Shown: piece after piece, positions 6,654 through 12,603 of the stretch | Position numbering within the stretch: the stretch's first letter is position 1 | Layout: each line of letters opens with the position of its first letter | Assembly: GCA_947479995.1 (NCBI GenBank) | Contig: CANKBT010000034.1 | Span: forward strand, 1-14,859 | Length of the DNA stretch: 14,859 nucleotides | From: Frankiaceae bacterium | Lineage (GTDB): Bacteria > Actinomycetota > Actinomycetes > Mycobacteriales > SCTD01 | Direction: 5' to 3' | Made by a program: the position numbers and the translations under genes | Notes under the pieces: generated by a model | Database searches by the model: none | What the model was told of the DNA's origin: nothing | The model's input: the letters and a program-made list of their open reading frames with translations, nothing else

Positions 6654-7184
6654 CTAGCTCGCGGCGGCGGCCGTCACGGCGAAGACGAACTCCGCGCCCT
6701 GGCAGGCGTTCTGGTTCGTCGTCGGCAGGTTCTGCATGTAGATGGAGGCCGGGTAGGTGAAGCTGCGCGACTCGCCGGCGGCGAGCTCGGTGCGCGGCGT
6801 GCTGAACGGGCCGCGGCTCTCCAGGGCGGCGAGCGCCGCGGTGCACGACGGGCGGTCCGCGCCGCTGCCGTCCGCGCTCGGCTCGACGGCCTTGGCGAAG
6901 GTGACGCTGCTCAGGCCGGCGTACGAGACGGGGAAGGCGTTGGGGTTGTTGACGACCACGACGAGGTCGCCGGTGCGGTCCGGCGCGAGCTGCGCGGTGG
7001 TGACGCCGCGGGTGATGGTGAGCGGCGACGCGCTGGTCGCGCGGGCCTCGCCCTCACCGGAGCCGCTGACGCTCCAGTAGGCGTACGCGGCGCCGGCACC
7101 GGCGATCGCGAGGGTGGTGCCGGCGGCGACGGCGGCGAGCTTGCGGCGGCGGCGGGCGGGGGTGGCGGCAGCGTCCGAGGACAT
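6654..7184 (-). CDS. SipW-type signal protein, paralogue A; probable major subunit of the surface cluster
   Basis: 176 aa. Basic n-region R-R-R-R-K (11-15), hydrophobic 17-35, then A-Y-A followed by Y-W-S-V-S-G-S-G-E-G (36-45), very like SipW-dependent signals of TasA/camelysin-type proteins. The mature domain shows A-Q-L-A-P-D (64-69), V-V-N-N-P-N (78-82), P-S-C-T-A (C114), and N-A-C-Q-G-A-E-F (C161). Extracytoplasmic C114 and C161 could form a disulfide. GGAAGG (7194-7199) lies 9 nt before ATG 7184. First gene of the cluster, behind a palindrome-rich leader and before a strong hairpin, so likely the most abundant product. Similarity to TasA is limited to the signal style; the domain itself was not recognised. 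Confidence 0.8.
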   Translation of the reverse strand: MSSDAAATPARRRRKLAAVAAGTTLAIAGAGAAYAYWSVSGSGEGEARATSASPLTITRGVTTAQLAPDRTGDLVVVVNNPNAFPVSYAGLSSVTFAKAVEPSADGSGADRPSCTAALAALESRGPFSTPRTELAAGESRSFTYPASIYMQNLPTTNQNACQGAEFVFAVTAAAAS

Positions 7185-7353
7185 GGGTCGTGGCCTTCCA
7201 GGCAGCAGGGGCGCAACCGGTCGGCTGCGCGATGCCTAGTCCTTCGGTGCTGTCCGTTTCGGCCTTGACTGTGGTGATCACCACTGATCAGGGGGTGGTC
7301 ACAAGTGACTAGTCCCCGTGTCCTCCGCGCCCCGTCGTCGTTGCGGCGAGCCG
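7185..7353 (-). other. Intergenic leader upstream of the surface cluster
   Basis: 169 bp between the stop of chdC and ATG 7184, visibly lower in GC than its surroundings. It holds the palindrome cluster 7271-7314, a direct repeat CTAGTCC (7236-7242 and 7309-7315), and a possible short hairpin with arms GCGCA and TGCGC in the leader (about 7211-7230). I found no canonical -35/-10 pair on the minus strand and no clear chdC terminator. Confidence 0.6.
7271..7314. promoter_or_regulatory. Cluster of four palindromes, candidate operators
   Basis: GTGGTGATCACCAC (7271-7284, perfect 14 bp), CTGATCAG (7284-7291), GTCACAAGTGAC (7298-7309, two 5-bp arms) and GACTAGTC (7307-7314) are packed into 44 bp. 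The first loosely resembles CRP/GlxR-type or GntR-type sites. The regulator is unknown. Confidence 0.5.
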
Positions 7354-8061
7354 CTACGGCAGGGCGGCGACCAGCTCGCCGAGGTCCTTGCGGATGCCCG
7401 TCCAGAACGGCGTCTCGAGCTTGGTGTGCAGCCGGGCGCGCGACGCGCGCAGGTGGCGCAGGCAGTCGAGGATGCGGTGCAGCTCCTCGGCCTCGAAGGC
7501 CAGCAGCCACTCGTAGTCGCCGAGCCCGAAGGCCGCCACGGTGTTGGCCCGCACGTCCTCGTACTCGCGGCCCATGATCCCGTGCTCGGAGAGCATCCCG
7601 CGGCGCTCGTAGTCGGGCAGCAGGTACCACTCGAGCGAGCGGTTGAAGGGGTAGACGCAGACGTACGGGCGGGGGTCCTCGCGGCGCACGTAGGCCGGGA
7701 TGTGGTTGCGGTTGAACTCCGCGGGGCGGTGCAGCGCGACCGCGCTCCACACCGGCTCGAGGTGGCGGCCGAGGCCGGTGCGGCGGAAGCGGCTGTACGC
7801 CTCCTGCAGCACGTCGACGCTCGGGCAGGTCCACCACACCAGCAGGTCGGCCTCGGCCTTGAAGCCGCTCACGTCGTAGGTGCCGCGGGTGTAGACGTCC
7901 TTGCCGAGCAGCTCGTCGAGCAGCCCCTGCGCCTCCGCGACGAGCGACGTGCGGTCCTCCGGCAGCGGGGACGTCGCCTTGAAGACCGCGTACATCGTGT
8001 AGAGCATCTGGTCGTTGAGCTCGCGGGCGCTGGGCACCGGGGCGCTGGGCGCGTCAGTCAT
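7354..8061 (-). CDS. chdC: Coproheme decarboxylase ChdC (HemQ)
   Basis: 235-aa chlorite-dismutase-family enzyme that decarboxylates two propionates of Fe-coproporphyrin III, the last step of the coproporphyrin-dependent heme pathway, using hydrogen peroxide. Actinobacterial signatures: N-R-N-H with H120, V-Y-P-F-N with Tyr137 (predicted radical tyrosine), L-S-E-H-G with His160 (predicted axial heme ligand), then M-G-R-E-Y and G-L-G-D-Y-E-W. The three residues sit at a constant +2 from the published Corynebacterium diphtheriae positions (118, 135, 158) as I recall them. ATG 8061 was preferred to the in-frame start at 8079 because M-T-D-A begins a normal N-terminus; it overlaps the hemY stop by 8 nt (ATGACTGA). 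End of the hem block. Confidence 0.96.
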   Translation of the reverse strand: MTDAPSAPVPSARELNDQMLYTMYAVFKATSPLPEDRTSLVAEAQGLLDELLGKDVYTRGTYDVSGFKAEADLLVWWTCPSVDVLQEAYSRFRRTGLGRHLEPVWSAVALHRPAEFNRNHIPAYVRREDPRPYVCVYPFNRSLEWYLLPDYERRGMLSEHGIMGREYEDVRANTVAAFGLGDYEWLLAFEAEELHRILDCLRHLRASRARLHTKLETPFWTGIRKDLGELVAALP

Positions 8062-9397
8062 GCGGCCAGTCTGCCGCAAGCAGGGCCTGCGCGGCCTCCC
8101 GGCCGCTGCGCACCACCGCCGGCACGCCGACCCCGTCGTACGCCGCCCCGGCCACCGCCAGCAGGGGCTGCCGGGCGACGTCGGCCCGCACCCGGCGCAC
8201 CCGGTCGACGTGCCCGACGGCGTACTGCGGCAGGCCCCCGCCCCAGCGCGTGACGCGGCTGTCGAGCAGCGGCGGCACCGGCCCGACGGCGGCCACGAGC
8301 TCGCGGTGCACCACCGCCACCAGCTCCTCGTCGGGGCGCTGCAGGTCGCGCTCCTCGCCGTGCCGGCCGACGCTCGCGCGGACCACCGCGGGGCCGGGGC
8401 GCCCCCACTTGCGGCTGGTGAAGGTGACGGCCTTGGTCGTGCGGCCCTCGGTCGCCGGCACGAGGTAGCCGCTCCCCCGCCCCGGGCTCGGGCCGTCGAG
8501 CACGAGCGTCACCAGGGCGACGCTCGCGTAGTCGACGGCAGCCAGGTCGGGCGCGCCGGGCAGCAGCCGCGCGGCGGCGGGCGCGGGCACGGCGACGACG
8601 ACCGCGTCGACGTCGAGGGCCTCGGGCGCGGCGGCGCTGCCCAGCACCAGCCGCCAGCCGGACGGCCGGCGCTCCAGCGCCCGCACCGCCGTGCGCAGCC
8701 GCACGTCGTCGAGGCGCGCGGCGACGGCGAGCGGCAGCCGGCCGATGCCGCCGCGCAGCCCGCGGAAGACCGGGCCGGGCGGGGCCGGCTGCGCGCGGGC
8801 CTCGGCGACGGCGGCGAGCAGCGAGCCGTGGCGGGAGAGCGGCCCGCGCAGGGCCGGCACGGTGGCGTGCAGGCTCAGCGCGTCGGCGTGCCCGGCGTAG
8901 ACGCCGCCGAGCAGCGGGTCGACGAGGCGGGCCGTCACGGCCCGGCCGAGCCGGCGGGTGACGAGCTCGCCGACGGCGACGTCGTCGGGGGTCGGCGTGC
9001 CGGGGCGCAGCAGGTCCAGCGGCAGGCGGGCGAGCGCGCGCGCCGGCAGCACGCCGCTGGCCGCCAGCGCCCGCAGGTCGCCGGGCACGCCGAGCAGCGT
9101 GCCGGTCGGCAGCGGCCGCAGCCGGCCGTCGAGCCACAGCGACGCCTGCCCGGCGGCCGGCTCGACGAGGTCGTCGCCGAGGCCCGCCCGCACGGCGAGG
9201 TCGACGGCGTGCGGCACCCGCGCGAGGACGGCGTCGGCGCCCTCGTCGACGGGCAGCCCGGCCACCTCGCTCACGGCGACCTTGCCGCCGACGCGCGCGC
9301 CGGCCTCGAGCACGGTGACGCGGACGCCGGCGTCCTGCAGGTCGAGCGCCGCGGTCAGGCCGGCGAGGCCGGCCCCGACGACGGCGGCGGTGCGCAC
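8054..9397 (-). CDS. hemY: Coproporphyrinogen III oxidase CgoX (HemY), FAD-dependent
   Basis: 447 aa, normal for the family. Oxidises coproporphyrinogen III to coproporphyrin III with oxygen in actinobacteria; older annotations call it protoporphyrinogen oxidase HemG/HemY. N-terminal FAD Rossmann motif G-A-G-L-A-G (8-13) with E31 for the ribose and G-A-R-V-G-G-K (33-39). The C-terminal FAD signature is A-G-A-A-Y-D-G-V-G-V-P followed by an S-G-R-E-A-A helix. GTG start at 9397, 10 nt after the ABM gene stop; its end overlaps chdC. Placement between hemE and chdC with no hemN or hemG supports the coproporphyrin route. The ferrochelatase CpfC is not in the window. Confidence 0.95.
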   Translation of the reverse strand: MRTAAVVGAGLAGLTAALDLQDAGVRVTVLEAGARVGGKVAVSEVAGLPVDEGADAVLARVPHAVDLAVRAGLGDDLVEPAAGQASLWLDGRLRPLPTGTLLGVPGDLRALAASGVLPARALARLPLDLLRPGTPTPDDVAVGELVTRRLGRAVTARLVDPLLGGVYAGHADALSLHATVPALRGPLSRHGSLLAAVAEARAQPAPPGPVFRGLRGGIGRLPLAVAARLDDVRLRTAVRALERRPSGWRLVLGSAAAPEALDVDAVVVAVPAPAAARLLPGAPDLAAVDYASVALVTLVLDGPSPGRGSGYLVPATEGRTTKAVTFTSRKWGRPGPAVVRASVGRHGEERDLQRPDEELVAVVHRELVAAVGPVPPLLDSRVTRWGGGLPQYAVGHVDRVRRVRADVARQPLLAVAGAAYDGVGVPAVVRSGREAAQALLAADWPHD

Positions 9398-9407
9398 CGT
9401 CGCCGGC

Positions 9408-9686
9408 TCAGACGTCGGCGAAGTGCTCGACGTGCGGCGGCTGCGCGAAGTGCGGGCCGATGAGGCCGCGCCAGCGGGTGAAGGCCTCGCTGGCGCGGAA
9501 GGCCTCGTGCGCGGCGACGTCGTCCCACTCCACGAGCAGCACGAACCGCGTCGGCGTCTCGACGCCGGCGGTCATGCGCACCGACCGGGCGCCCGGCGCC
9601 GCGGTGATGACGTCGCGCGCCTCGGCGTACGCCGCCCGGAACGCGTCGGGGTCGGTGACGTCGATGAGGGCGACCTCGAGCACCAT
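9408..9686 (-). CDS. ABM-domain protein (antibiotic biosynthesis monooxygenase family)
   Basis: 92-aa single ABM domain, dimeric ferredoxin-like fold related to heme-degrading IsdG and cofactor-free monooxygenases. Visible elements: first strand V-L-E-V-A-L-I-D-V (2-10), the L-V-E-W strand with W54, H60 and W72 in the helix, G-P-H-F (77-80) and the C-terminal P-P-H-V-E-H-F (83-89). The asparagine of IsdG/MhuD active sites is not evident near residue 7, so heme degradation is not supported. The ATG overlaps the hemE stop by 1 nt (TGATG), and hemY follows after 10 nt, so it is co-translated within the heme operon. Role there is unknown: an accessory oxygenase or a porphyrin-binding helper is possible. 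Confidence 0.85.
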   Translation of the reverse strand: MVLEVALIDVTDPDAFRAAYAEARDVITAAPGARSVRMTAGVETPTRFVLLVEWDDVAAHEAFRASEAFTRWRGLIGPHFAQPPHVEHFADV

Positions 9687-10789
9687 CAGGCGGCTCCGCT
9701 CAGCTCGTGCACGTGGTCGACGACCCGGGCCAGGACGTCGGGGTCGGTCTCGGGCAGCACGCCGTGGCCGAGGTTGAAGACGTGGCCCTCGCAGCGCTGC
9801 CCCTCGGCGACGACGCGGGCGGTCTCGGCGCGCACCACCTCGGTGGGGGCGAAGACCAGCGTGGGGTCGAGGTTGCCCTGCACCGCCCGGCCGGGGCCGA
9901 TCCGGCGCTGGGCCTCGTCGAGCGGCACCCGCCAGTCGACGCCGACGACGTCGGCGCCCGCCTGGCCCATGTCGTGCAGCAGCTCGCCGGTGCCGACGCC
10001 GAAGTGGATGCGCGGCACGTCGGCGACGCCCGCGAGCACGCGCGCGGAGTGCGGCTGCACGCGCGCGCGGTAGTCGGCCGCCGGCACCGCGCCGACCCAC
10101 GAGTCGAACAGCTGCACCGCGCTCGCGCCGGCGTCGACCTGCACGCGCAGGAAGGCCTCGGTGATGCCGGCCAGCCGCGCGAGCAGGCGCTCCCACAGCG
10201 CGGGGTCGCCGTGCATGAGCGCCTTGGTGCGGGCGTGGTTCTTGCTCGGCCCGCCCTCGACGAGGTAGCTGGCGAGGGTGAACGGCGCGCCGGCGAAGCC
10301 GATGAGCGGCGTGCTGCCGAGCTCGCGCACCAGCGCGCCGACGGCCTCGGTGACGTACGGGACGTGGTCGGGCGTGAGCGCCGGCAGCCGGTCGAGGTCG
10401 GCCGCGGTGCGGAACGGCTCGGCGACGACGGGGCCGACGCCCGCCACGATGTCGAGGTCGACGCCGACGGCCTTGAGCGGCACGACGATGTCGGAGAAGA
10501 AGATCGCGGCGTCGACGCCGAAGCGGCGCACGGGCTGCAGCGTGATCTCGGTGACGAGGTCGGGGGTCGCGCAGGCCTCGAGCATCGCGGTGCCCTCGCG
10601 CAGCGCGCGGTACTCCGGCAGCGCCCGGCCCGCCTGCCGCATGAACCAGACCGGCGTGTGCGGCACCGGCTCGCGCCGGCAGGCGCGCAGGAAGGCGCTG
10701 TCGCGCAGGCCCGCGCGGGGGTCGGCCCGGGAGCCGTCGTCGGCGGGCGCCGCGGCGGGGCCGGCGGTCGGGCTCGGGGTCGCGGTCAT
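9686..10789 (-). CDS. hemE: Uroporphyrinogen decarboxylase HemE
   Basis: 367 aa. Removes four acetate carboxyls of uroporphyrinogen III to give coproporphyrinogen III. Substrate-binding M-R-Q-A-G-R-A-L-P-E-Y at 50-60 (R51, R55), catalytic Asp100 in F-F-S-D-I, G-F-A-G-A-P-F-T at 164-171, Tyr175, F-D-S-W with Ser230, G-N-L-D-P at 305-309 and the late histidine in N-L-G-H-G (His342). ATG 10789 was chosen over an in-frame GTG at 10816 because a TAGGCT box lies between them, 7 nt before the ATG. A 30-residue Ala/Pro/Asp-rich N-terminal tail precedes the family core. First gene of hemE-ABM-hemY-chdC. Confidence 0.97.
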   Translation of the reverse strand: MTATPSPTAGPAAAPADDGSRADPRAGLRDSAFLRACRREPVPHTPVWFMRQAGRALPEYRALREGTAMLEACATPDLVTEITLQPVRRFGVDAAIFFSDIVVPLKAVGVDLDIVAGVGPVVAEPFRTAADLDRLPALTPDHVPYVTEAVGALVRELGSTPLIGFAGAPFTLASYLVEGGPSKNHARTKALMHGDPALWERLLARLAGITEAFLRVQVDAGASAVQLFDSWVGAVPAADYRARVQPHSARVLAGVADVPRIHFGVGTGELLHDMGQAGADVVGVDWRVPLDEAQRRIGPGRAVQGNLDPTLVFAPTEVVRAETARVVAEGQRCEGHVFNLGHGVLPETDPDVLARVVDHVHELSGAA

Positions 10790-10796
10790 CGCGGCC

Positions 10797-10802
10797 AGCC
10801 TA
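10797..10802 (-). promoter_or_regulatory. -10 box TAGGCT, probable leaderless promoter of the heme operon
   Basis: TAGGCT ends 7 nt before hemE ATG 10789, with no Shine-Dalgarno in between, so transcription likely begins at or next to the A of the ATG. No clear -35. The 139-bp region 10790-10928 also carries the upstream region of the divergent zinc-ribbon gene. Confidence 0.55.
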
Positions 10803-10913
10803 GGCGCGCGGGGCACCGCTCGCGCGCCCCGCCGCCCCGTGCGCCCCCGGCCCGACGGCGTGTCGCCGCGGGCTTGTCGCAGGGCCGTGCCACGGTGTTC
10901 GCACTGCCGTTCG

Positions 10914-10920
10914 AAGGAGG
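10914..10920 (+). promoter_or_regulatory. Strong Shine-Dalgarno AAGGAGG of the four-cysteine protein gene
   Basis: AAGGAGG lies 8 nt before GTG 10929, the best ribosome-binding site in the window. It fixes the start of a very small gene whose open frame otherwise extends far upstream. Confidence 0.8.
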
Positions 10921-10928
10921 CCTTCCCC

Positions 10929-11108
10929 GTGGCCGAGACCCTGCGCTACTGCGCCCCCTGCGGTGCCGACACCTGGTTCGAGGTCGTCGTGCTCGACGAC
11001 TCCCCCGCCGACGGCGGCGAGCTCGCCTGCGCCGACTGCGGCGCCGGCGTGTGGGGCGACGTCCTGCTCGTGCTCGTCGACGAGCCGGTCGCCGCCCGGG
11101 CCGCCTGA
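10929..11108 (+). CDS. Small four-cysteine zinc-ribbon-like protein
   Basis: 59 aa. Two CxxC pairs, Y-C-A-P-C (C8, C11) and A-C-A-D-C (C34, C37), 22 residues apart, typical of a zinc ribbon or rubredoxin-like knuckle. The rest is acidic, with a D-D-S-P-A-D loop and a hydrophobic C-terminal strand V-W-G-D-V-L-L-V-L-V. GTG start supported by an optimal Shine-Dalgarno. Divergent from hemE and convergent with the EamA transporter (4 nt between stops). No function can be assigned; zinc binding is inferred. The strong ribosome-binding site and conserved-looking motif make it a real gene despite its size. Confidence 0.8.
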   Translation: MAETLRYCAPCGADTWFEVVVLDDSPADGGELACADCGAGVWGDVLLVLVDEPVAARAA

Positions 11109-11117
11109 GCCCTCAGG
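11104..11117. terminator. Short inverted repeat CCTGAG-CC-CTCAGG across two convergent stop codons
   Basis: Six-bp arms contain the TGA of the zinc-ribbon gene and the TGA of the opposing transporter gene. The 2-nt loop is too tight for a good hairpin, so function as a bidirectional terminator is doubtful. It may simply reflect two similar stop contexts facing each other. Confidence 0.2.
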
Positions 11118-11958
11118 AGCCGGCCAGCACGACCACGCCCGCCAGGGCCGCGCCGACCCCGGCGAGCTGCACGCCGCGCAGGCGCTCGGCGTGCACCCGG
11201 CGCGCGAGCAGCACCGTGACGACCGGGTACAGCGACGCCAGCACGGCCGTGACGCTGAGCAGCGCGCCGGCCCGCTCGGTGGCGACGGCGTACGCCGCGT
11301 TGGCGCCGACGTCGAACAGCCCGACGACGACCACCACCGGCAGCGCGCTGCGCGGCACGCCGAGGTCGGCGCCGCGGCGGCGCACCACGGCGAGCAGCAG
11401 GGCGGTGAGCAGCAGCACCGACGTGAGGCGCATCGTCAGCAGCGTCATGACGGTGCTGCTGCGCGCCCCGACCTCGAGCAGCACGAAGACGCCGCCGAAG
11501 CCCAGGCCCGCGAGCCCCGCCAGCACCAGCGGCAGCGAGCCTGCGCCGCCGCGCAGCTCCGGACCGCTGGCGAGCACGACGCCGAGCACCGCGACCACGA
11601 TGCCGCCGAGCTGCCAGGCCGACGGCGACTCGCCGTCGAGCAGGCCGGCAGCGACCGGCACGACGACGCCGAGGGCCGCGATCGGCGCGACGACGCCCAT
11701 CGTGCCGACGGCGAGCGCCCGGTAGAACAGCGACAGCGCCGACACGCCCAGGACGCCCGCGCCGACCGCCGGCAGCACGTACGCCCGGTCGGCGTCGAGC
11801 TCGCCGGCGAGGGCGGCGACGGGCACCAGCGCCAGCAGCGCGGTGAGCTGCGTCAGGCCGAGCACGCTGGCCACCGGGGCGCGCCGGCTGGCCGTGCCGC
11901 CCAGGAAGTCCGAGGTGCCCCACAGCAGGCTGGCGAGCAGGGCGAGGAGGGCCGACAC
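11113..11958 (-). CDS. EamA/DMT-family transporter
   Basis: 281-aa inner-membrane protein of the drug/metabolite transporter superfamily. About ten hydrophobic segments (near 2-21, 31-50, 61-77, 85-107, 117-131, 143-162, 170-192, 205-225, 233-252, 262-280) form two EamA repeats. The first helix has the characteristic L-W-G-T-S-D-F-L-G-G (12-21), and the second half has A-S-L-Y-P-V-V-T-V-L-L-A-R (241-253), the usual DMT end motif. Relatives export or import metabolites such as amino acids; the substrate cannot be told from sequence. GTG 11958 is 6 nt from a TACGCT box. Diverges from the DUF3000 gene. Confidence 0.92.
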   Translation of the reverse strand: MSALLALLASLLWGTSDFLGGTASRRAPVASVLGLTQLTALLALVPVAALAGELDADRAYVLPAVGAGVLGVSALSLFYRALAVGTMGVVAPIAALGVVVPVAAGLLDGESPSAWQLGGIVVAVLGVVLASGPELRGGAGSLPLVLAGLAGLGFGGVFVLLEVGARSSTVMTLLTMRLTSVLLLTALLLAVVRRRGADLGVPRSALPVVVVVGLFDVGANAAYAVATERAGALLSVTAVLASLYPVVTVLLARRVHAERLRGVQLAGVGAALAGVVVLAGS

Positions 11959-11964
11959 GCGGCG

Positions 11965-11970
11965 AGCGTA
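11965..11970 (-). promoter_or_regulatory. -10 box TACGCT, leaderless promoter of the EamA gene
   Basis: Minus-strand TACGCT is 6 nt before GTG 11958 with no Shine-Dalgarno. Its -35 zone falls inside the opposing DUF3000 promoter. Confidence 0.55.
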
Positions 11971-11998
11971 GGTGCCGGGCCGCGACCCGCCCCGGACC

Positions 11999-12004
11999 TA
12001 CCCT
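11999..12004 (+). promoter_or_regulatory. -10 box TACCCT, leaderless promoter of the DUF3000 gene
   Basis: TACCCT is 6 nt before GTG 12011. It decides this start over an in-frame start at 11972, which would lie upstream of the box. Confidence 0.55.
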
Positions 12005-12010
12005 CCGCCT

Positions 12011-12595
12011 GTGACCCCCGTCGCGGACCCGCCGGACGCGCCCGAGGCGTTCGCCGCGGGCCTGGCCCCCCTGCACGCGGTGCTCGCCGCGCCGGTCCGC
12101 CCCGAGCTGTCGCTGTCGCTCGTGCCCGCGCCGAAGCGGATGGCGCCGTGGTCCGTGGCGGTCGCCGCCGAGGTGTCGCGCGACGGCGAGGACGTCGCGA
12201 GCGGGCGCTTCGTCGTGCTGCACGACCCCGAGGGCCACGACGGCTGGCAGGGCGACACCCGCGTCGTCGCCCTGGTCGAGGCGCAGGTCGAGCCGGAGAT
12301 GGGCGCCGACCCGGCGCTCGCCGACGTCGGCTGGTCGTGGCTGCTCGAGGCGCTGGACGCGCGCGTCGCCACCCACACCGCCGCGGGCGGCACCGTCACC
12401 CGGACGACGAGCAAGCGCTTCGGCCAGCTCGAGGACGCCGTCGACGCCTCGGAGGTCGAGGTGCGGGCCTCGTGGACGGCGCTGCCGGGCGACGACGGGC
12501 TCGACCTCGGCCGCCACCTGCTGGCGTGGTGCGACCTGCTCTGCTCGACCGCCGGCCTGCCGCCGCCGGGCGTCGCGGCCATCGGGCCGCGCTAG
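12011..12595 (+). CDS. DUF3000 family protein
   Basis: 194-aa soluble protein of an actinobacterial family of unknown function, recognised from its overall pattern: F-A-A-G-L-A (14-19) near the start, L-V-P-A-P-K-R-M-A-P-W (37-47), a G-R-F-V-V-L-H-D-P-E-G (65-75) strand, G-W-S-W-L-L-E-A-L (107-115), T-S-K-R-F-G (133-138) and a C-terminal L-L-A-W-C-D-L-L-C (170-178). In M. tuberculosis the relative Rv2680 lies near hemE (Rv2678c) and before an RNase D gene; here hemE is near but RNase D is absent from the window. Converges on the sensor kinase with 8 nt between stops. Confidence 0.8.
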   Translation: MTPVADPPDAPEAFAAGLAPLHAVLAAPVRPELSLSLVPAPKRMAPWSVAVAAEVSRDGEDVASGRFVVLHDPEGHDGWQGDTRVVALVEAQVEPEMGADPALADVGWSWLLEALDARVATHTAAGGTVTRTTSKRFGQLEDAVDASEVEVRASWTALPGDDGLDLGRHLLAWCDLLCSTAGLPPPGVAAIGPR

Positions 12596-12603
12596 CGCCT
12601 CCG

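Noticed and set aside
3660..7184. Sortase-anchored pilus cluster
   Set aside because: No LPxTG-like motif, C-terminal membrane helix or sortase gene is present.
7054..7284. Possible upstream peptide starting inside the palindrome cluster
   Set aside because: It runs out of frame into the first surface gene, has no ribosome-binding site and turns into Pro/Arg-rich shadow sequence.
7265..7293. Forward-strand promoter with TTGACT -35
   Set aside because: No -10 at a suitable distance and no plus-strand gene until 10929.
7190..7353. c-di-AMP (ydaO) riboswitch, because of a CCGAAACGGACAGC-like 3' segment
   Set aside because: The conserved GGGGGAACCC and GGGTGAA parts are missing and the available space before chdC is too short.
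9408..9686. IsdG/MhuD-type heme-degrading monooxygenase
   Set aside because: The active-site asparagine near residue 7 is not seen; only the general ABM fold is supported.
10789..10816. Upstream GTG start for hemE at 10816
   Set aside because: It would lie upstream of the TAGGCT box and adds only a non-conserved Arg/Ala tail.
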